DNA of 64,000 nt, from positions 3,555,001 through 3,619,000 of the forward strand of contig NZ_JAVDYB010000001.1 of the NCBI RefSeq assembly GCF_031458235.1, given 5' to 3'. Positions 7,624-16,000 of this stretch are shown here, piece by piece. Origin of the DNA: Catenuloplanes atrovinosus. Its GTDB lineage: Bacteria; Actinomycetota; Actinomycetes; Mycobacteriales; Micromonosporaceae. Every line of letters starts with the position of its first letter. Position 1 is the first letter of the stretch. Both the position numbers and the translations under genes were made by a program. The notes beneath the pieces are model-generated. The model was not told the origin of the DNA. It made no database searches and saw only the letters and a list, made by a program, of their open reading frames with translations.

Positions 7624-10600
7624 CTAGCAGGTGGTGGGGCGCAGCACCCAGTCGACCGTGGTCGGGGTGCTGGTGTTGATCTTCGCGGTACGGGTCTGCG
7701 GCTTCCACCCGTCCTTGGCGACGATCAGCGTGAGCGGGTTGTTGCGGTTGTCCAGCCAGTGCGCGTACTTGCCGGCCGCGTCCGTGGTGAACGTGAACGA
7801 CATCGCCCACGAGTCGACCTGGACGGTGGCCCCGGTCAGCGGCGCGCTCACGCCCTGGCAGTTCACCCCGGTCACGGTGCCGAGCAGCTTGCCCCAGGTC
7901 TTGGGCTGCTGGACGGTGAGCGTGACCGGCACCGGTGCCACGGCGTACGGCGTGTTCTCCTTGATCGCGATCCCAGCCGTGTACGTACCGGGCTGCTCCA
8001 CCGCACCGGACAGGCCGACCGTGACCGTGACCGACGCGCCGGGCGCGAGCGTGGCGGTCGTCTTGTCCAGCGTCAGCCACGGCACGTCGGCCGCGGTGGC
8101 GCACTCGGTGAAGCCGGGCAGCGCCTCGCTGTCCGGCAGCGCGTTGAAGTTGCCGGACGAGCCGCCGACCTTGTAGAACCCGCACGCCGCGCCGCCGCGG
8201 TAGCGGGCCGTGTTGGCGTTCGGCAACGCGGACCAGGTGCCGGCCGCCGGGTCGTAGGCGAAGCCGGCGTTGGTGATCGCGCCGCCCTGCGAGCCGCCGA
8301 CGACCAGCAGCTGACCGTTGGCCACCGCGTACGACGCCGCCCAGTTGTCGGCCGGCGCGTCCGCGATCGCGGTCCACGTCGTACCGTCGAAGCTGTAGGA
8401 CGCCTTCTGCGACGCGCTGCCGTCGTTGCCGCCGGTGCAGTAGATGACGTCGTCGATGGCGCCGCAGGAGCTGAACGCCACGGACTTCGGGTACGCCGGG
8501 AGCGTCGACCAGGTGTTCGTCGCCGGGTTGTACGCGGTCACCGTGTTGGATATCGGCGCGCAGGCGGCCGTGGTGCAGCCGCCGATCGCGTAGAGCTTGC
8601 CGTTCGCGACCGCCTGACCGGCCGCGGCGCGCGGCGCGGGGTTGTCGGCGAGCCGGGTCCAGGTGTTCGCGGCCGGGTCGTACGACCAGGTCGTGGCGGA
8701 GGGTCCGGTCGGGCCCCAGCCACCGGTTACCACGATCTTGCCGCCGAGCACGCCGGCCGTGACCGCGTTGCGGGCCTCGGGCAGGTCCGCGATGCCGATC
8801 CAGGTCTGCGCCACCGGGTCGTACACGTAGTTCTTGGTGGTGGCCGCGGTGCCGTTGCCGCCGCCGATGGAGTAGGTCCTGCCGTCCAGCGAGACCACCC
8901 GGTTGTCCATCACGGTGGCCGGGTAGTCGGTGATGTCCGCCCACGGCGCCGCGTTCGGTGCCGGGGCCGGCGTGGTGGCGGTGGTGCCCATCGACGCGCG
9001 GCTGGCGAGCGACGCCGGCGTGGTCAGGCGCTGCAACGGCGCACCGGCCGCGGCGAGGATCTGCCGGTCGGTGACCTTGGTGCCGTCCGCGCGGAGCAGC
9101 TCGAAGCCGCCCGGCCGCTCACTGAACTCCAGCTCCACCGGCAGGCCGCCGGTGTTGGTGACGGTCAGCTTCTTGTTCACCGTGCCGTCCGGCATGCGGA
9201 CCGTACCGGTGATCGAGGCGGGTTTGACCGTGATCTGCCCGGCGGCGAGCTGGAACGACGTGGTGACGACCTTGTTCGCCTTGACCGTGACGGACTTGGT
9301 CTGGGACTGGTAGTTCGGTGCGGCCGCGGTGAGGTCGACCTTGCCGATCGCGGTGGACACCAGCCAGAAGAAGCCGTCCTCCAGGCCCGGGTCGTCCGGG
9401 GTGGCGACGCTGACGGTCTTCTCCGTGGCCTTGGCACCGCTGGTGATGGTGGCGCCGTTGACGTACCCGCCGCTGTTCTTGTCCTCGACGTGGCCGACGA
9501 CGAGCCCGGCGGTGACCGGCTTGCACGCGAAGGTGGAGCCGATCAGCACGTTGTCGATCTGCCACCACCACTCGTAGCTGGCGTCGTAGTAGTGGAAGCG
9601 GACCTGGACGTCGTCCTGCCCGGCCGCGGCCGGGATCGGGAGTTCGGTGACGCGCGGGCCGAGTGCGTCCGCGGTCTGCCGCAGCACGGTGGTCCAGGTG
9701 GCGCCGCCGTCGATGCTCAGGTCGACGTCGGCCCGGTCCGAGCCGAGCCAGTTGAAGTCCTGGTTGAACCGGATGACCGGCGCGGTCACCGCGGACAGGT
9801 TGACCACGGGGCTGACCAGCGAGGTGTCCTGCGCGCCGCCGGCGCCGTAGTCGTCGCTGTCCACGATGGCGAAGCCGCCGGCGCCGCCGGTGCGGTTGCC
9901 GCGGTTGCCGTCGTCGGTGAACTTCCAGGTCTGGCCGCGTCCGGCCGCGTCGGTGACGGTCCAGCCGGACGGCGTGGTGCCGCCGGTCTCGAACGTCTCG
10001 TAGACGCCGTCGGAGGCCCAGCCGTAGCCGGGCGCGGTGGCGCACGACGCGGAGTCGATCGGGACGGCCCGGTCGTAGGTGGTGTCCGCGACGCCGACCG
10101 TGACGTCCTCGCTGACGGTCTGGTATCCGGAGTAGACCGGGTCGACGGTCAGCTCGTACGTCGCGCCGGCGGGCAGCTCCAGCTCGTAGTAGCCGTCGGT
10201 CGGGTCGGTGTAGTCGGAGATGCCGGCCGGGCCGGCCACCGTGACCTTGGCGTAGAGCGGCCAGCCGTGCCCGGAGCCGTCCGTGATCGTGCCGGTGACC
10301 TTGACCTTCGGCACCTCGGCGAGCTGCACGTTCAGCGTGGTGGTGGCGTTGTTCGTGATCGTGGCGGTGCGGGTGACGGCCGCGTATCCGAACGCGGTGA
10401 TCGTGACCGTGTAGTCGCCGGCCGGCAGCAGCACGCTGAACGTGCCGTCCGCGGCCGTGGTGAGCGTGCGCTGGACCGCGCCGGCGACGGTGACCGTGGC
10501 GCCGGCGACCGGTGCGCCGTCCGGGCCGGTGACGGTGCCGGCCAGCGTGCCGGTGTCGCCGATCGGTGCGGCGTTGAGCAGCGCGAGCGCGTCGAGCCGG

Positions 10601-11988
10601 CCCTCGCCCCAGACGTTGTTGTCCGTGGCCGTGCCGCCGCAGGTGGTGTTGGACGTGTCGATCGCGGTGCCGTCGAGCAGCGCGCGGGTGCCGGCGATGT
10701 CGCCGACCAGCGCGGGCGCGGCGGACCAGAGCAGTGCGATCGCACCGGCCAGGTGCGGCGCGGCCATCGAGGTGCCGGAGATGCTGTCGTACCCGTTACC
10801 GGGCACGCTGGAGCGCACGTTCACGCCGGGGGCGGAGATGTTCGGCTTGATGCCGCCGTTCTGCCCGGCGCCGCGGGCGGAGAAGCTCGCGATCGCGTTG
10901 TTCACGTCGTAGGCGCCGGTCGAGTAGTTGGCCTCCAGGCTGCCCGGGGAGCCGCTGGTCTGGCAGCCGGGCCCGCTGTTGCCGTTCGACCAGACGCCGA
11001 AGATGCCGGACGCGGCCCAGGCCTCGCTGATGTCGGCCATGAACGGGTCGTTGGACGGCAGCCGCGTACCCCAGGAGTTGTTGATGATGTTGGGGCGCTT
11101 GCTGGCGTCCGGGTTCAGCCCGGCGAGGTCGGTCGGCTCCAGCATCCACTGGCCGGAGTTGATCAGGGCGGCGTCGGAGGGGCAGCAGCCGTTGGCCGCG
11201 ATCCACGTCACGCCGGGCGCGACGCCGACCTGGTTGGCGCCGTCCGCGCCCGCCATGGTGCCCATCGTGTGCGTGCCGTGCCCGTCGGTGTCGCACGGCG
11301 TGCCGGCGCAGGCACCGGCCGCGTCGAAGAAGTTGTAGGCGTGGTCGAACGTGCCGTCGCCGTTGTTGCCCCGGTACTTGCCGACCAGCGCGGGGTGGTC
11401 GAACTGGACGCCGGTGTCGATGTTGGCGATGACGACGTTCTCGCCGGTCACGCCGTACTGCGACCACACGTCGTCGGCGTTGATGCTGGCGATGCCCCAC
11501 TCCAGGGCGTTGACCACCTTCTCGTCGTCGCCCTCCTTCGTCTCCGGGATCTCGTAGGCCATGCTCGGGTAGAGCGCCTCGACCTCGGGCAGCGCGGCGA
11601 TCTTCTGCGCGGTCATGGTGGACCCGCCGGTCACCTTGATCGCGTTGGTGGCCCAGAACGACTGGAAGGTCACGCCGGCCGCGGTGAGCTCGGCGCGGGC
11701 CTTCTCCTGCGCGGCGCTCGCGGTCCTCTTCAGCTCGGCGGCGACCGCGGTGCCGCGCGCGTTCCAGTCCTTGATGGCGGCGGCCTGACGCAGGTCCGCC
11801 TTGGCGCCGAACCGGATCCAGTAGTCCGCCTCCGCCTTCGCCTCGAACTGCGCGTCGAGTGCCTGCGGGATCTTGTCTTCCTTGGCGGCGGCCTGCGCGG
11901 GTGGCGCACCGGCCACGGCCACCAGGAGGCTCGCGGCCGCGACGGCCGTGGCCGCGGCGGCTCTAAGCAGGTGTGGACGATCGAACAT
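7624..11988 (-). CDS. Secreted S8 (subtilisin/bacillopeptidase F-like) protease with Kelch repeats
   Basis: A 1454-residue exported serine protease. Order: signal peptide (about 1-33, ending AQA); an I9-like propeptide; the S8 catalytic domain with D191 in NIDTGV, H237 in DGHGTHT and S407 in GTSMAAPH; two carboxypeptidase-regulatory-like beta domains (about 490-650); an MAM/laminin-like beta-sandwich region with DNVLIG (about 665-815); a linker; five or six Kelch motifs (about 1020-1265, GGGNGTA, VTGGWGP, IGGCTT); and a last regulatory-like domain ending at residue 1454. Start chosen at the ATG with GAGGAGAGG upstream rather than an in-frame ATG 15 codons earlier. Bacillopeptidase F-type enzymes degrade extracellular protein; the Kelch propeller probably binds substrate or cell wall. 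Confidence 0.85.
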   Translation of the reverse strand: MFDRPHLLRAAAATAVAAASLLVAVAGAPPAQAAAKEDKIPQALDAQFEAKAEADYWIRFGAKADLRQAAAIKDWNARGTAVAAELKRTASAAQEKARAELTAAGVTFQSFWATNAIKVTGGSTMTAQKIAALPEVEALYPSMAYEIPETKEGDDEKVVNALEWGIASINADDVWSQYGVTGENVVIANIDTGVQFDHPALVGKYRGNNGDGTFDHAYNFFDAAGACAGTPCDTDGHGTHTMGTMAGADGANQVGVAPGVTWIAANGCCPSDAALINSGQWMLEPTDLAGLNPDASKRPNIINNSWGTRLPSNDPFMADISEAWAASGIFGVWSNGNSGPGCQTSGSPGSLEANYSTGAYDVNNAIASFSARGAGQNGGIKPNISAPGVNVRSSVPGNGYDSISGTSMAAPHLAGAIALLWSAAPALVGDIAGTRALLDGTAIDTSNTTCGGTATDNNVWGEGRLDALALLNAAPIGDTGTLAGTVTGPDGAPVAGATVTVAGAVQRTLTTAADGTFSVLLPAGDYTVTITAFGYAAVTRTATITNNATTTLNVQLAEVPKVKVTGTITDGSGHGWPLYAKVTVAGPAGISDYTDPTDGYYELELPAGATYELTVDPVYSGYQTVSEDVTVGVADTTYDRAVPIDSASCATAPGYGWASDGVYETFETGGTTPSGWTVTDAAGRGQTWKFTDDGNRGNRTGGAGGFAIVDSDDYGAGGAQDTSLVSPVVNLSAVTAPVIRFNQDFNWLGSDRADVDLSIDGGATWTTVLRQTADALGPRVTELPIPAAAGQDDVQVRFHYYDASYEWWWQIDNVLIGSTFACKPVTAGLVVGHVEDKNSGGYVNGATITSGAKATEKTVSVATPDDPGLEDGFFWLVSTAIGKVDLTAAAPNYQSQTKSVTVKANKVVTTSFQLAAGQITVKPASITGTVRMPDGTVNKKLTVTNTGGLPVELEFSERPGGFELLRADGTKVTDRQILAAAGAPLQRLTTPASLASRASMGTTATTPAPAPNAAPWADITDYPATVMDNRVVSLDGRTYSIGGGNGTAATTKNYVYDPVAQTWIGIADLPEARNAVTAGVLGGKIVVTGGWGPTGPSATTWSYDPAANTWTRLADNPAPRAAAGQAVANGKLYAIGGCTTAACAPISNTVTAYNPATNTWSTLPAYPKSVAFSSCGAIDDVIYCTGGNDGSASQKASYSFDGTTWTAIADAPADNWAASYAVANGQLLVVGGSQGGAITNAGFAYDPAAGTWSALPNANTARYRGGAACGFYKVGGSSGNFNALPDSEALPGFTECATAADVPWLTLDKTTATLAPGASVTVTVGLSGAVEQPGTYTAGIAIKENTPYAVAPVPVTLTVQQPKTWGKLLGTVTGVNCQGVSAPLTGATVQVDSWAMSFTFTTDAAGKYAHWLDNRNNPLTLIVAKDGWKPQTRTAKINTSTPTTVDWVLRPTTC

Positions 11989-12133
11989 CGATGCTGCCTC
12001 TCCTCGGTACGACTCGGGGGTTGAGCGAGTCATTCGGAGGGCGGCGGAAGTCTCGCCCCGCCGTTCGGATGAGACTGGAACGGCGAACTTCCATGCCCAG
12101 GCCCCGGAGGGATGACGCCGGAAGCCCGAAGGG

Positions 12134-12163
12134 ACACTATGATCTAGCAGAATGGACGATCAA
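12134..12163 (-). promoter_or_regulatory. Predicted promoter of the S8 protease gene
   Basis: Reading the bottom strand: TTGATC, an 18-nt spacer, TAGTGT. Transcription would start near 12127, giving a leader of about 140 nt before the protease ATG. The match is moderate only. Confidence 0.35.
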
Positions 12164-12180
12164 GACGCTACGTAAGCAAG

Positions 12181-12363
12181 TTGTCACCAAGAGATAAGCA
12201 GCCGGACGACGGCCCGACGCCGTTGCTGATCGCGGTCGCGTCCTCCCCCGAGGAGCGCCTGCGGCTGGCCGAACGCCTGGAGGGCATCGCTCCGGTGCTG
12301 CTCGTGGCCGACCTGGACGAGCTGCACCGGCTGCTGGCCGCACGCGACGCCGGGCCCGGGTGA
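12181..12363 (+). CDS. Stand-alone homologue of the winged-helix regulator's N-terminal module
   Basis: A 60-residue protein, TTG start. PLLIAVASSPEERLRLAERL aligns without gaps to the N-terminal module of the regulator at 3970-4572 (LTIGIAATPDDRRRLARLL), and the following VLLVADLDELHRLL matches FLIVSSVDQARQFL. The linker and winged-helix domain are missing: the frame stops at TGA right after the second helix. It could be a trimmed pseudogene, or a small partner that competes with or binds the full-length regulator. No clear ribosome-binding site precedes the TTG, which lowers confidence in the exact start. Confidence 0.5.
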   Translation: MSPRDKQPDDGPTPLLIAVASSPEERLRLAERLEGIAPVLLVADLDELHRLLAARDAGPG

Positions 12364-12415
12364 GTGTCGGGCACAAGCGCCGGACGTGAGCAGTTCCCCA
12401 GCATTCAGCGACCTT

Positions 12416-12429
12416 TGAACGTACGTTCA
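12416..12429. promoter_or_regulatory. Perfect 14-bp palindrome upstream of the penicillin-binding protein
   Basis: TGAACGTACGTTCA is fully self-complementary. It lies in the 306-nt gap before the penicillin-binding protein gene, which otherwise contains no gene. Such a site may be an operator for a dimeric repressor; no cognate regulator is identified. Confidence 0.4.
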
Positions 12430-12669
12430 GCCGCCGTCGAGGTTTAAATCCGTCCGATGTGGTTAGGGTGCCGCGGCCTCGGCGCCCAGCCGGAGCGGTG
12501 CGGTCGCCGGCAGATCCTCCCCGTTGATTCGTCGGGTTTAGCGACGGTGCAGAGGGTGTTGCCGGTTCAAACACGGATCGACGAATTTCCCCGCATTCGG
12601 CGACCGGGGTGGGCGCTCGGGCCTCTGACGAGGGACAATCCGATCACTACCGCCTGTCGAAGGAGACCG

Positions 12670-15204
12670 ATGGCTCCGCCCCTGAACCGGCTGACCGGCC
12701 TGTTCCGCGCCGGCCGCCGGGACCACTCGCCGCTGACCAGCGCATTCTCGCTGATCATCTGCGGCCTGCTGGCCGGTGTGGTCGTCGCCGCGGCGGCTTT
12801 CCCGGTGGCCGCGATATCCGGGCTCGCCACGAAGTCCGGCATCGAGGCGTTCGACAAGCTGCCGACCGAGCTCACGGTGCAGCGGACGCCGCAGAATACG
12901 TACATCTACACGTCGGACAACAAGACGCAGCTCGCCATGATCTATGACGAGAACCGCAAGGACGTGACGTACGAGGAAATCCCCAAGGTCATGCGCGACG
13001 CGATCGTCGCGGCCGAGGACCGCATGTTCTACCAGCACCACGGCGTCGACTACCGGGGCATCCTGCGCGCGTTCCTGAACAACAAGTCCGGCGCCACCAC
13101 GCAGGGCGCATCCACCCTGACCATGCAGTACGTACGGATGGCGATCTCCTACTCGGCCACCCACCCGGCCGACGTGGTCGCGGCGACCGAGGACACCACG
13201 GCCCGCAAGGCCCGCGAGGCGCGGTACGCGATGCAGATCGAGGAGGAGCTGTCCAAGGAGGAGATCCTCACCCGCTATCTGAACATGGCACCGTTCGGCG
13301 CCGGCGCCTACGGCATCTGGGCCGCCAGCGAGGTGTACTTCTCCAAGCAGCCCAAGGACCTCACGGTCGAGGAGGCCGCGCTGCTGGCCGGCATGGTCAA
13401 GGCGCCGTCCGCGTACGACCCCACCACCGAGGAGGGGAAGAAGCTGTCGCTGGACCGCCGCAACAACTACGTCATCCCCGGCATGGTGGAACTCGGCATG
13501 ATCACCGCCGAGCAGGCGGAGAAGGCCAAGGCCACGGAGATCAAGGTCAGCGGCAAGCGCACGCCGGGCGGCTGCGTCAACACGCCGAAGAACGACTGGG
13601 GCTACTTCTGCGACTACTTCTACCGGTGGTGGATGGAGCAGGAGACCTTCGGCGCCACCCCGTTCGACCGGGAGCGGCGGCTCAAGAGCGGCGGCTACCG
13701 CATCGTCACCTCGCTCGACGCGGGCATGCAGAAGTCGGCGCGCACCCACGTCAGCAAGTACGCGGCGGACGGCAACAAGAACGCGCTGATGGTCTCGGCC
13801 GTGCAGCCGGGCACCGGCCAGGTGCGCGCGCTGGCGGTGAACCGGGTCTACAAGAACGACGACAAGGGCAACGAGCCGAACAGTGACCCGGAGAAGCGGC
13901 GGGCCGGCGTGCGCGGGTCGTACCCGAACACCACGAACCCGATCATCACCGGCAGCCCGGACGTGGGCGGGTTCCAGGCCGGGTCGACGTTCAAGCTGTT
14001 CACGATGATCGCGGCGCTGGAGAAGGGCTACCCGCTGACCTACGACATCGCCTCGCCGCGGTCGTACTACGTCTCCAACTTCCCGATCGAGCCGAACACG
14101 AGCGGCCCCTGCCGTGGCCGGCCGATCTACTGCCCGACGAACTTCTCCGCGAACCTGACCGGCACGTTCAACATGTGGTCCGGGTTCGGCCGGTCGGTGA
14201 ACACGTACTTCGTACCGCTGGAGGAGCGCGTCGGGGCGGACAAGGCGGTCGAGGTGGCCGAGCGCCTCGGCATCAAGTTCCGCGACCCGGACGACCAGGA
14301 GCTGGCGGATAACGCCTCCACCTGGGGCGCGTTCACGCTGGGCGTCTCCGGCACCACATCGCTCGACCTGGCCAACGCGTACGCGACGATCGCGGCCGAG
14401 GGCAGGTACTGCGAGCCGATCCCGGTGCTGGAGATCTGGCAGGACAAGCAGAAGCTGGCGGCCGGCGATCCGCGCTGCTCGCAGGTCATCGACAAGGACG
14501 TGGCCCGGGCCGCTGCGGACGCGGCGCGCTGCCCGGTCGGCGACTCCTCCGACACCTCGCGGTGCGCGGGCGCGACCGACCCGGGCGCCTGGGACCGCGT
14601 CGGCAAGCCGGTGATCGGCAAGTCCGGCACCACCGACGGCAACCGCACCGCCGCGTTCGTGCTCAGCACCGTGCAGATGACCGTGGCCGGCATCGTCGCG
14701 GACCCGGACAACCACAACACGTCCATGCTGGGCGGCGGCGACGGCTGGTGGAACCCGCACACCGAGGCGGTCAACCCCGCGGTGACGAACACGCTGGCGG
14801 ACTTCATGAAGGGCAAGGAGGCGAAGGAGTTCGCCCCGCCCAGCGAGAAGATGATCACGGGCAAGCTGGCCGCGATCCCGTCCGTGGAGTGCAACTCGGT
14901 CGAGGACGCCACCACCCGGCTCAAGGCGCGCGGCTTCCAGATCAGCGTCTCGCCGGAGCGGGTCGACTCCAGTTGCGCGGCCGGCCGCGTGGCCCGCACC
15001 GAGCCCGGCGACAGCACCATCGAGGGCGGCACCGTCGTGCTGCGCATCAGCAACGGCAACACCCCGCCCCAGCCCCCGACCAACGGCAACGACAACGACG
15101 ATGACGACGACGAACAGGACGACGACGATCAGAACCCGGGCCTGCCCGACATCCCCGGCCTACCCGACATCCCCGGCCTGCCCGACCTCCCCGGCGGCGA
15201 CTGA
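12670..15204 (+). CDS. Bifunctional class A penicillin-binding protein with PASTA domain
   Basis: An 844-residue membrane-anchored peptidoglycan synthase. One transmembrane helix lies at about 22-45. The GT51 glycosyltransferase domain has the catalytic Glu near 117 in AAEDRMFYQHHG and GASTLTMQYVR. The transpeptidase domain has the acyl-Ser near 439 in GSTFK, SVN in GRSVNTYF (about 509) and KSGTT (about 651). A single PASTA domain (about 735-800) follows, then a strongly acidic Asp-rich stretch and three GLPDIP-type repeats at the extreme C-terminus. PASTA domains bind muropeptides or beta-lactams. Start chosen at the ATG with AGGAG 5 nt upstream. The Asp-rich tail is unusual and may bind Ca2+. 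Confidence 0.92.
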   Translation: MAPPLNRLTGLFRAGRRDHSPLTSAFSLIICGLLAGVVVAAAAFPVAAISGLATKSGIEAFDKLPTELTVQRTPQNTYIYTSDNKTQLAMIYDENRKDVTYEEIPKVMRDAIVAAEDRMFYQHHGVDYRGILRAFLNNKSGATTQGASTLTMQYVRMAISYSATHPADVVAATEDTTARKAREARYAMQIEEELSKEEILTRYLNMAPFGAGAYGIWAASEVYFSKQPKDLTVEEAALLAGMVKAPSAYDPTTEEGKKLSLDRRNNYVIPGMVELGMITAEQAEKAKATEIKVSGKRTPGGCVNTPKNDWGYFCDYFYRWWMEQETFGATPFDRERRLKSGGYRIVTSLDAGMQKSARTHVSKYAADGNKNALMVSAVQPGTGQVRALAVNRVYKNDDKGNEPNSDPEKRRAGVRGSYPNTTNPIITGSPDVGGFQAGSTFKLFTMIAALEKGYPLTYDIASPRSYYVSNFPIEPNTSGPCRGRPIYCPTNFSANLTGTFNMWSGFGRSVNTYFVPLEERVGADKAVEVAERLGIKFRDPDDQELADNASTWGAFTLGVSGTTSLDLANAYATIAAEGRYCEPIPVLEIWQDKQKLAAGDPRCSQVIDKDVARAAADAARCPVGDSSDTSRCAGATDPGAWDRVGKPVIGKSGTTDGNRTAAFVLSTVQMTVAGIVADPDNHNTSMLGGGDGWWNPHTEAVNPAVTNTLADFMKGKEAKEFAPPSEKMITGKLAAIPSVECNSVEDATTRLKARGFQISVSPERVDSSCAAGRVARTEPGDSTIEGGTVVLRISNGNTPPQPPTNGNDNDDDDDEQDDDDQNPGLPDIPGLPDIPGLPDLPGGD

Positions 15205-15227
15205 CCCCCACCCCCACCCACCTCATG

Positions 15228-15291
15228 CGTCGATCTAGGGAGGATTCCGGCGGTGTGATCTCCAATCGCGAGACTCCGTCCTAGATCGACG
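15228..15291. repeat. 64-nt imperfect palindromic element, copy 2
   Basis: Starts CGTCGATCTAGGGAGGATTC and ends CCGTCCTAGATCGACG. It is preceded by a C-rich run and followed by a G-rich run, like the other copies. It lies between the penicillin-binding protein stop (15204) and the next GTG start (15329) and could also act as a terminator. Confidence 0.8.
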
Positions 15292-15328
15292 AGTGAGGAG
15301 CCCCCGGGGGGGCGGGTAGGGTGCGGGG

Positions 15329-15922
15329 GTGCGAGGGTCGCGGATCGGGGAGGCCGGCACGGTCACGGTCGCGACCGGCGTGACGGCCGAGGAGGCGCTG
15401 CGCGCGTTCGGCGCGGACCCGGGCGATCCCCGGCCGTTCCCGGACGACCGCCTCCCGGCCGGCGGCGAGCGCGAGCGGATCACGGTGCTGGCCACGCCGG
15501 AGGCGGTGCTGGTGGTGGAGGACAACCACTACCGGGGCGCGCGGGCGGAGGTCCTGACCGCGCTGTCCGCGGGCGGGCGGGCCGCGAGCATGTTCTGGAA
15601 CGTGCGCGCGCTGACCCGGCTGTCGTTCGCGGAGCGGGGGCGGATGGTGGCGGGGGCCGAGCCGACCGGGAGGACGGAGTGGCCGGCCGAGCTGTCCGAG
15701 GTGCTCGCCGGGCTGGACTTCGGCACGTTCGACAAGGTCAGCAAGGGGCTGCTGGCGGTGGAGCGGTTCACCGGGCGCGGCATCACGCCGGCGGACCTGG
15801 CGGCCATCGAGGAGGCCGGGGTGGCGTACCCGGCGCCGGACCCGCCGAGCCCGCCGACCCGCCCGGCCGGGCCGATGCCGCCCGGGTGGAGGCTGCTCGG
15901 CGTGCTGCGGCCGCCTCGATAG
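15329..15922 (+). CDS. DUF6461-like hypothetical protein
   Basis: A 197-residue soluble protein without signal or membrane segment. TPEAVLVVEDNHYRG, then VLTALSAGGRAASMFWNV and LTRLSFAERGR, resemble the core of the DUF6461 family common in actinobacteria, whose function is unknown. The C-terminal 50 residues are proline-rich. The start is a GTG in a G-rich context and is not certain. The gene stands alone between a palindromic element and the PhoX-like gene. Confidence 0.65.
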   Translation: MRGSRIGEAGTVTVATGVTAEEALRAFGADPGDPRPFPDDRLPAGGERERITVLATPEAVLVVEDNHYRGARAEVLTALSAGGRAASMFWNVRALTRLSFAERGRMVAGAEPTGRTEWPAELSEVLAGLDFGTFDKVSKGLLAVERFTGRGITPADLAAIEEAGVAYPAPDPPSPPTRPAGPMPPGWRLLGVLRPPR

Positions 15923-16000
15923 CGGCGTTCGCCGCGCCGCCGGACGCCGTTCATGTCACGCTCCGCCGCAGGAGACGCACGCACCGCTAGAGTTCCCGGC

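Noticed and set aside
7144-12024. A very long (over 1600-codon) forward frame opposite the protease gene
   Set aside because: It is the antisense shadow of a G+C-rich coding frame; the reverse frame carries the complete subtilisin motifs.
12137-12574. A 145-codon reverse frame opposite the small regulator paralogue
   Set aside because: Composition is typical of a shadow frame, whereas the forward frame aligns with a real paralogue.
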